DNA of 10,552 bases, taken from contig JAJFMK010000291.1 in NCBI GenBank assembly GCA_021772215.1, forward strand, positions 1 through 10,552, in the 5' to 3' direction. This document shows, one piece after another, positions 7,165 to 10,552 of this stretch (the stretch's first letter is position 1; every line of letters starts with the position of its first letter). Source of the stretch: Chlamydiota bacterium. Its GTDB lineage: Bacteria; Chlamydiota; Chlamydiia; Chlamydiales; JAJFMK01. The notes under the pieces are model-generated. The model searched no databases, was not told where the DNA came from, and saw nothing but the letters and a program-made list of their open reading frames with translations. Position numbers and translations under genes: made by a program.

Positions 7165-8639
7165 TCTGCGGCGCCGGGCCTACAGGTCTTCTTCTTGCTA
7201 TGGAGATGCAAAGGCGCGGCGTCCCCTATCGAATTGTCGATAAAAAGGAGGGCCCCTCGCAGCATTCGAAGGCTCTTGGCTATTGGGCAAGGACCTTAGA
7301 AATTTTTAGAAAAACGGGTCTTGATCGCGCTGTAGTAGATGCCGGCAATCCGATCCATGCGGTGAGTTCCTACTACCAAAATCAAAAACTTGGCGAGGTA
7401 AGTCTAAATCAGATCAACAGCCCCTATCCGTTTGGTTTGATCCTTCCTCAGTCTGACCTTGAGCGGCTGATGATCCAAAAATTAGAGGAGCTCGGCGGAT
7501 ATGTCGAGTGGAATACCCGCTTCAAAGAGGCGAAAGAGATTGAAAATGGGGTCGAGATCACCCTCTCGCATCTAGGGGATTTGGAGGAGACGATTCGCTG
7601 CCCCTACCTCGTCGGTTGCGACGGCGCCAAGAGCTCTGTAAGAGAGATGCTGCATCTCCCCTTTAAAGCAACGCCCTACCCCGACGCCTTTGTCTTAGTC
7701 GACGCAAAATTTGACTGGCCGCGCGCAGAAGATCAGCTCGAGGGTCACCTTCACCCCGACGGTGCTCTGATACATTTTCCCTTTGGAAAGGGGCGAGGGC
7801 GCATTCTCTATATGCGTAAAAAAGGTGAAGATCCGCATCAATTGCCAAGTGTCGCTCAGGTGGAGCAGGTAATTAAAGAGAGAACAGGTGAAAAAATTGT
7901 CCTTTCAGATGTCGAGTGGATCTCCCCTTTTGGCATCCACCATGTGGTCTCAACAGCTTTTAGAAAAGGGCGCACCCTCCTCTGCGGCGATGCCGTTCAT
8001 GTCCATAGCCCCGCCGGCGGTCAGGGCGCGAACACCGGTATGCAGGACGCCTACAACCTCGCCTGGAGACTTGGGCTTCTCTACCACAAAAGGGCCGATG
8101 AGTCGATCCTTGACACATACGAAGAGGAGAGGATGAAGGTGGCTAAAGAGGTGGTCGCCTTCTCCGACCAGCTGACAAAGTCGATTGAGATGATTGGAGG
8201 GCGCACTTTCTTGCCAAAAGCAGTCGTTAAACTTCTCTTTCGTTTAGGCCTTAAAAGTTTATCCCACTCCAAAAAGCTGCAAGAGCTCTTCAGCAACAAG
8301 CTGGCTGAAATTTCGGTCAACTACCGCGGCACCTCCGGGGTAAGTGAAACCGTTGACGAAGCAGCTCCTAGGCTATCCCAGAAGCTGCTTCCAGGCGATC
8401 TCGTCCCTCACCTTCGTCTTCCAAATGGTGAAGAGCTGATCGACCTTCTCGATGATCAGCAATATACGCTCCTTGTCTTCTCCACCAAAAAGGTTGAGGT
8501 TGAAAATGTCCGCATCCTTGTGATGGACCCTTCGACAAAAGAGCACTTTGGAGTCACTGGCGAGGCGTTTTTTCTCGTTCGGCCCGACCGCTATATTGCC
8601 TATCGAAGCAACTATTTCCTCGACAAATTGCCCTGTTAG
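7134..8639 (+). CDS. Class A FAD-dependent aromatic monooxygenase (pentachlorophenol hydroxylase-like)
   Basis: The 501-residue protein has the three signatures of single-component NAD(P)H-dependent aromatic hydroxylases: the dinucleotide-binding GAGPTG at 13-18 after strand YLLIC, the DG motif CDGAKSSVR with D163, and the GD motif CGDAVHVHSPAGGQGANTG with G285-D286, which binds the FAD ribityl chain. The C-terminal ~80 residues form the thioredoxin-like tail of the PCP monooxygenase/MhpA/polyketide hydroxylase family, ending LVRPDRYIAYR where the family has a similar RPDG-hydrophobic-A-W/Y-R motif. Length is normal for the family. It would hydroxylate a phenolic or polyketide-like substrate with O2 in the cytosol; the substrate cannot be assigned. 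The start ATG lies inside the receiver gene, with GAGGAG at 7117-7122 as ribosome binding site, so translation is probably coupled. No ring-cleavage or other catabolic genes are nearby, which argues against a classical degradation operon. Confidence 0.93.
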   Translation: MEKTEKPYLLICGAGPTGLLLAMEMQRRGVPYRIVDKKEGPSQHSKALGYWARTLEIFRKTGLDRAVVDAGNPIHAVSSYYQNQKLGEVSLNQINSPYPFGLILPQSDLERLMIQKLEELGGYVEWNTRFKEAKEIENGVEITLSHLGDLEETIRCPYLVGCDGAKSSVREMLHLPFKATPYPDAFVLVDAKFDWPRAEDQLEGHLHPDGALIHFPFGKGRGRILYMRKKGEDPHQLPSVAQVEQVIKERTGEKIVLSDVEWISPFGIHHVVSTAFRKGRTLLCGDAVHVHSPAGGQGANTGMQDAYNLAWRLGLLYHKRADESILDTYEEERMKVAKEVVAFSDQLTKSIEMIGGRTFLPKAVVKLLFRLGLKSLSHSKKLQELFSNKLAEISVNYRGTSGVSETVDEAAPRLSQKLLPGDLVPHLRLPNGEELIDLLDDQQYTLLVFSTKKVEVENVRILVMDPSTKEHFGVTGEAFFLVRPDRYIAYRSNYFLDKLPC

Positions 8640-8673
8640 TCCTATCGTCTCTTGATTTGATAAGGAGATAGAT

Positions 8674-10530
8674 ATGTCACTACAACGGGCAATCCAAGCT
8701 GTTGAAGAGGGGGTTCAATATAGCGAAATTTGCTTTGGCTCATACTTAAGCCAAGAGGAGCAAGATCGCTGCTCTGCTCTGATAAGAACAGTTTCTAACC
8801 TCGCAAGTCAGCTGCCCCATTTGTTACAGGATCGAGATTTAGCAAGTTTTCCAACAAAGGTTAGCCAGCTCAGTTCCAAGCTCGAAGCTCCAGGCCATCG
8901 CAATGTATTTGTTTCGCTACTGGTCAGGATTGCTAATATCTTTTTAACCTGTTTGGGTTATCCCTTGATTGCTAGCTCCACACCCGATTTCAAAGAGAGC
9001 CTTCAGAGGATTAGATCAGCCTTGTCATCAGACTCTAGAGAGTTTTTGTTGGACCTACCAAAAGATGTTTTTCCCGAAGAGAGCATTGGTGCTATGTTGA
9101 ATCATTTCTCACTGGCCAATCTCTATGTAGGGGCTCTTTTTTTAGTTTATCAGGATCCAACAGCCTCAACCTCATTCTACGAAAGGGTAAAAAGCAATAT
9201 TGAGGATCTATATGAAGAGAGAGGGGGAGATTTAGAAGAGCTAGAGCTTCTCGAAGGTCTAGTATTAGAAGCATTGTTAAATAATCACTCACTTCAGTTC
9301 ATTTATGACGAACATTCTCAAAGCTTCTCAATTGATGAAAGTCTTAAGATTAAGAGTCTTTTAGCCTCCAACGATTTAGAATATGAAATCGACGATTCAA
9401 AAATTGAGATATCAACTGAAACAGCCTCTTATCTACTCGCCTGCTTTAGAAAAGAGAAGCAGTATATCAGTGATATTGAAGGTCATTGTGGTTTTGTTTT
9501 TGAGAAAGATGATTTTGACCAATATTTACTTAGCAACAGCTCGACAGGAAGGACTCACCAGCTTTTTTCTCTTGCTCGAGATCTTGAGATCTTCACAACA
9601 GATTCTGAATACAGACATGGTGTGCCTCTGCCCTCTTTTAGTGGCGATGAGCTAGGGACTATAGCTCAGTTTTATAAGGATCTTGATCAGTTTGAGAAGC
9701 TATGCAGGCAGTTATATGTAGCTCTTGTGCCCGAAAATAAAGATAGAGAGCATCCTTCTAGACGCATGCTCATGCTGAGGGAAGAAACTAAGAACCTTGT
9801 CAAAAATTGGCTTCAAAACATTCCTCGGATTGAGGGAGAAGCTGAAGAGGAAATTTGTATTACTTCGATGGAAGTTACCTCTTTGTATGAGGCTGACCTC
9901 TCGTACAAACAGTTTAAACATGTTTCCGAATGTCTTGAAATAGTTCATTTTGTTGGTAACGAGCTTAACTTGAATCCCAAAGAGGTGATGGAGCTGGAAG
10001 CTAGAAATGAGCTTATCAAGAAATATGCTCAACATAAGAAAGAGACCTTCCTTCAGAAGGTAGCCGAATTGGGAGATGAGGAGATTTTAAGAAGTGCTGA
10101 AGAGCTATGTCAAGAGTTTGATCACGTGGAAGAGTTTGGCCAGACCGTAAAAATTGAGACTGCCTGTTGGTCCACACTTTTGTGGGAGTTTGCCTCTAGT
10201 TCGAATGACAGCTCTTCAGAAATTAGCGCTTCTAGTTCTTTAGACAGTTTCATTTCTGCTGCAGAAGATGTATCGATGGATGCACAAGCAGGATCAACTA
10301 TCCATCCTGATTATCAACATGCAATCTCATTATCCTTTTCTTATCTAAATCGATCCACTGATGAGTTGAGTCTGCTTGAGTTAGGGATAAAAAGAGAGGA
10401 CTTGAGTCGCTACATCGATAGCGGAGATGGCTCAATCAACTATCATGCCCTATGTGTTGCCATTCCCTATCTGGCAGTTGGCTATTGTATCGAAAATAAT
10501 AATTTAGCTTGGCGTCGACAAAGTACATGA
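8674..10530 (+). CDS. Acidic protein of unknown family with possible SKP1/BTB-like segments
   Basis: This 618-residue frame starts at an ATG with AAGGAG (8662-8667) six bases ahead, 34 bases after the monooxygenase stop, so it may be read from the same transcript. I do not recognise it as a whole. Seen: a helical N-terminal region; one hydrophobic stretch at about 78-100 (VFVSLLVRIANIFLTCLGYP) that could be a single membrane segment; many Glu, Asp and Ser; a serine-rich linker at about 507-525. Residues 206-309 recall the SKP1/BTB fold: a beta-hairpin (SLQFIYDEHSQSFSID), a strand-helix unit (KIEISTETASYLLACF) and a helix pair ending THQLFSLARDLEIF, where SKP1 has an AANYLDI helix. Similar pieces recur at 317-337/413-430 and 490-506/590-606. 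It is AT-richer than the genes around it. If the resemblance is real, a host-directed ubiquitin adaptor or effector is possible; otherwise it is hypothetical. No N-terminal Sec signal is visible. Confidence 0.8.
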   Translation: MSLQRAIQAVEEGVQYSEICFGSYLSQEEQDRCSALIRTVSNLASQLPHLLQDRDLASFPTKVSQLSSKLEAPGHRNVFVSLLVRIANIFLTCLGYPLIASSTPDFKESLQRIRSALSSDSREFLLDLPKDVFPEESIGAMLNHFSLANLYVGALFLVYQDPTASTSFYERVKSNIEDLYEERGGDLEELELLEGLVLEALLNNHSLQFIYDEHSQSFSIDESLKIKSLLASNDLEYEIDDSKIEISTETASYLLACFRKEKQYISDIEGHCGFVFEKDDFDQYLLSNSSTGRTHQLFSLARDLEIFTTDSEYRHGVPLPSFSGDELGTIAQFYKDLDQFEKLCRQLYVALVPENKDREHPSRRMLMLREETKNLVKNWLQNIPRIEGEAEEEICITSMEVTSLYEADLSYKQFKHVSECLEIVHFVGNELNLNPKEVMELEARNELIKKYAQHKKETFLQKVAELGDEEILRSAEELCQEFDHVEEFGQTVKIETACWSTLLWEFASSSNDSSSEISASSSLDSFISAAEDVSMDAQAGSTIHPDYQHAISLSFSYLNRSTDELSLLELGIKREDLSRYIDSGDGSINYHALCVAIPYLAVGYCIENNNLAWRRQST

Positions 10531-10552
10531 AGTAATTTCTCTCTCGACAGAT

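Noticed and set aside
8640..8673. Terminator between the monooxygenase and the last gene
   Set aside because: The 34 bases contain no GC-rich stem followed by a T-run; only the ribosome binding site for the next gene is evident.
8905..8973. Chlamydial inclusion-membrane (Inc) protein, based on the hydrophobic stretch in the last gene
   Set aside because: Inc proteins have a bilobed double hydrophobic segment; only one stretch of about 20 residues is seen here, so the class is not supported.
9712..10035. 107-codon minus-strand open frame inside the last gene
   Set aside because: It lies wholly antisense to the 618-codon frame, which has a good ribosome binding site and a coherent protein; the antisense translation shows no recognisable domain.

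Overview
The window carries five genes and no RNA genes, insertion sequences or CRISPR arrays that I can see. The left 4.7 kb is one minus-strand reading frame without a stop: the first 1566 codons of a giant secreted protein. It has a signal peptide, eight tandem 181-residue super-repeats of five TPR-like repeats each, and the beginning of what looks like an outer-membrane beta-barrel. The 3' end of this gene lies beyond base 1.

A 98-base AT-rich gap (4701-4798) separates it from a divergent plus-strand cluster. That cluster is a soluble PAS-GAF histidine kinase with a degenerate C-terminal receiver (4799-6784), a stand-alone CheY-like receiver (6784-7164, one-base TAATG overlap) and a class A FAD monooxygenase (7134-8639, 31-base overlap with the receiver gene). 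The overlaps indicate one translationally coupled transcript. After a 34-base gap comes a 618-residue protein of unknown family (8674-10530). It is AT-richer than its neighbours and contains a stretch that I think resembles the eukaryotic SKP1/BTB fold. The final 22 bases show nothing.

The organism is Gram-negative, judging from the secreted TPR-barrel architecture. An environmental (amoeba-associated) member of the Chlamydiae would fit the late cysteine cluster in the TPR-barrel protein (this phylum cross-links its outer membrane by disulfides) and the possible SKP1/BTB-like protein. This is an inference at low to moderate confidence and no marker gene proves it.

The most remarkable feature is the TPR array. 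The hinge residue (Trp in seven of eight cases) falls at residues 196, 377, 558, 739, 920, 1101, 1283 and 1464, a spacing of 181 residues kept with only one exception (182). The divergent kinase/receiver/oxygenase cluster may be co-regulated with it through the shared intergenic region, but nothing in the sequence proves a functional link.
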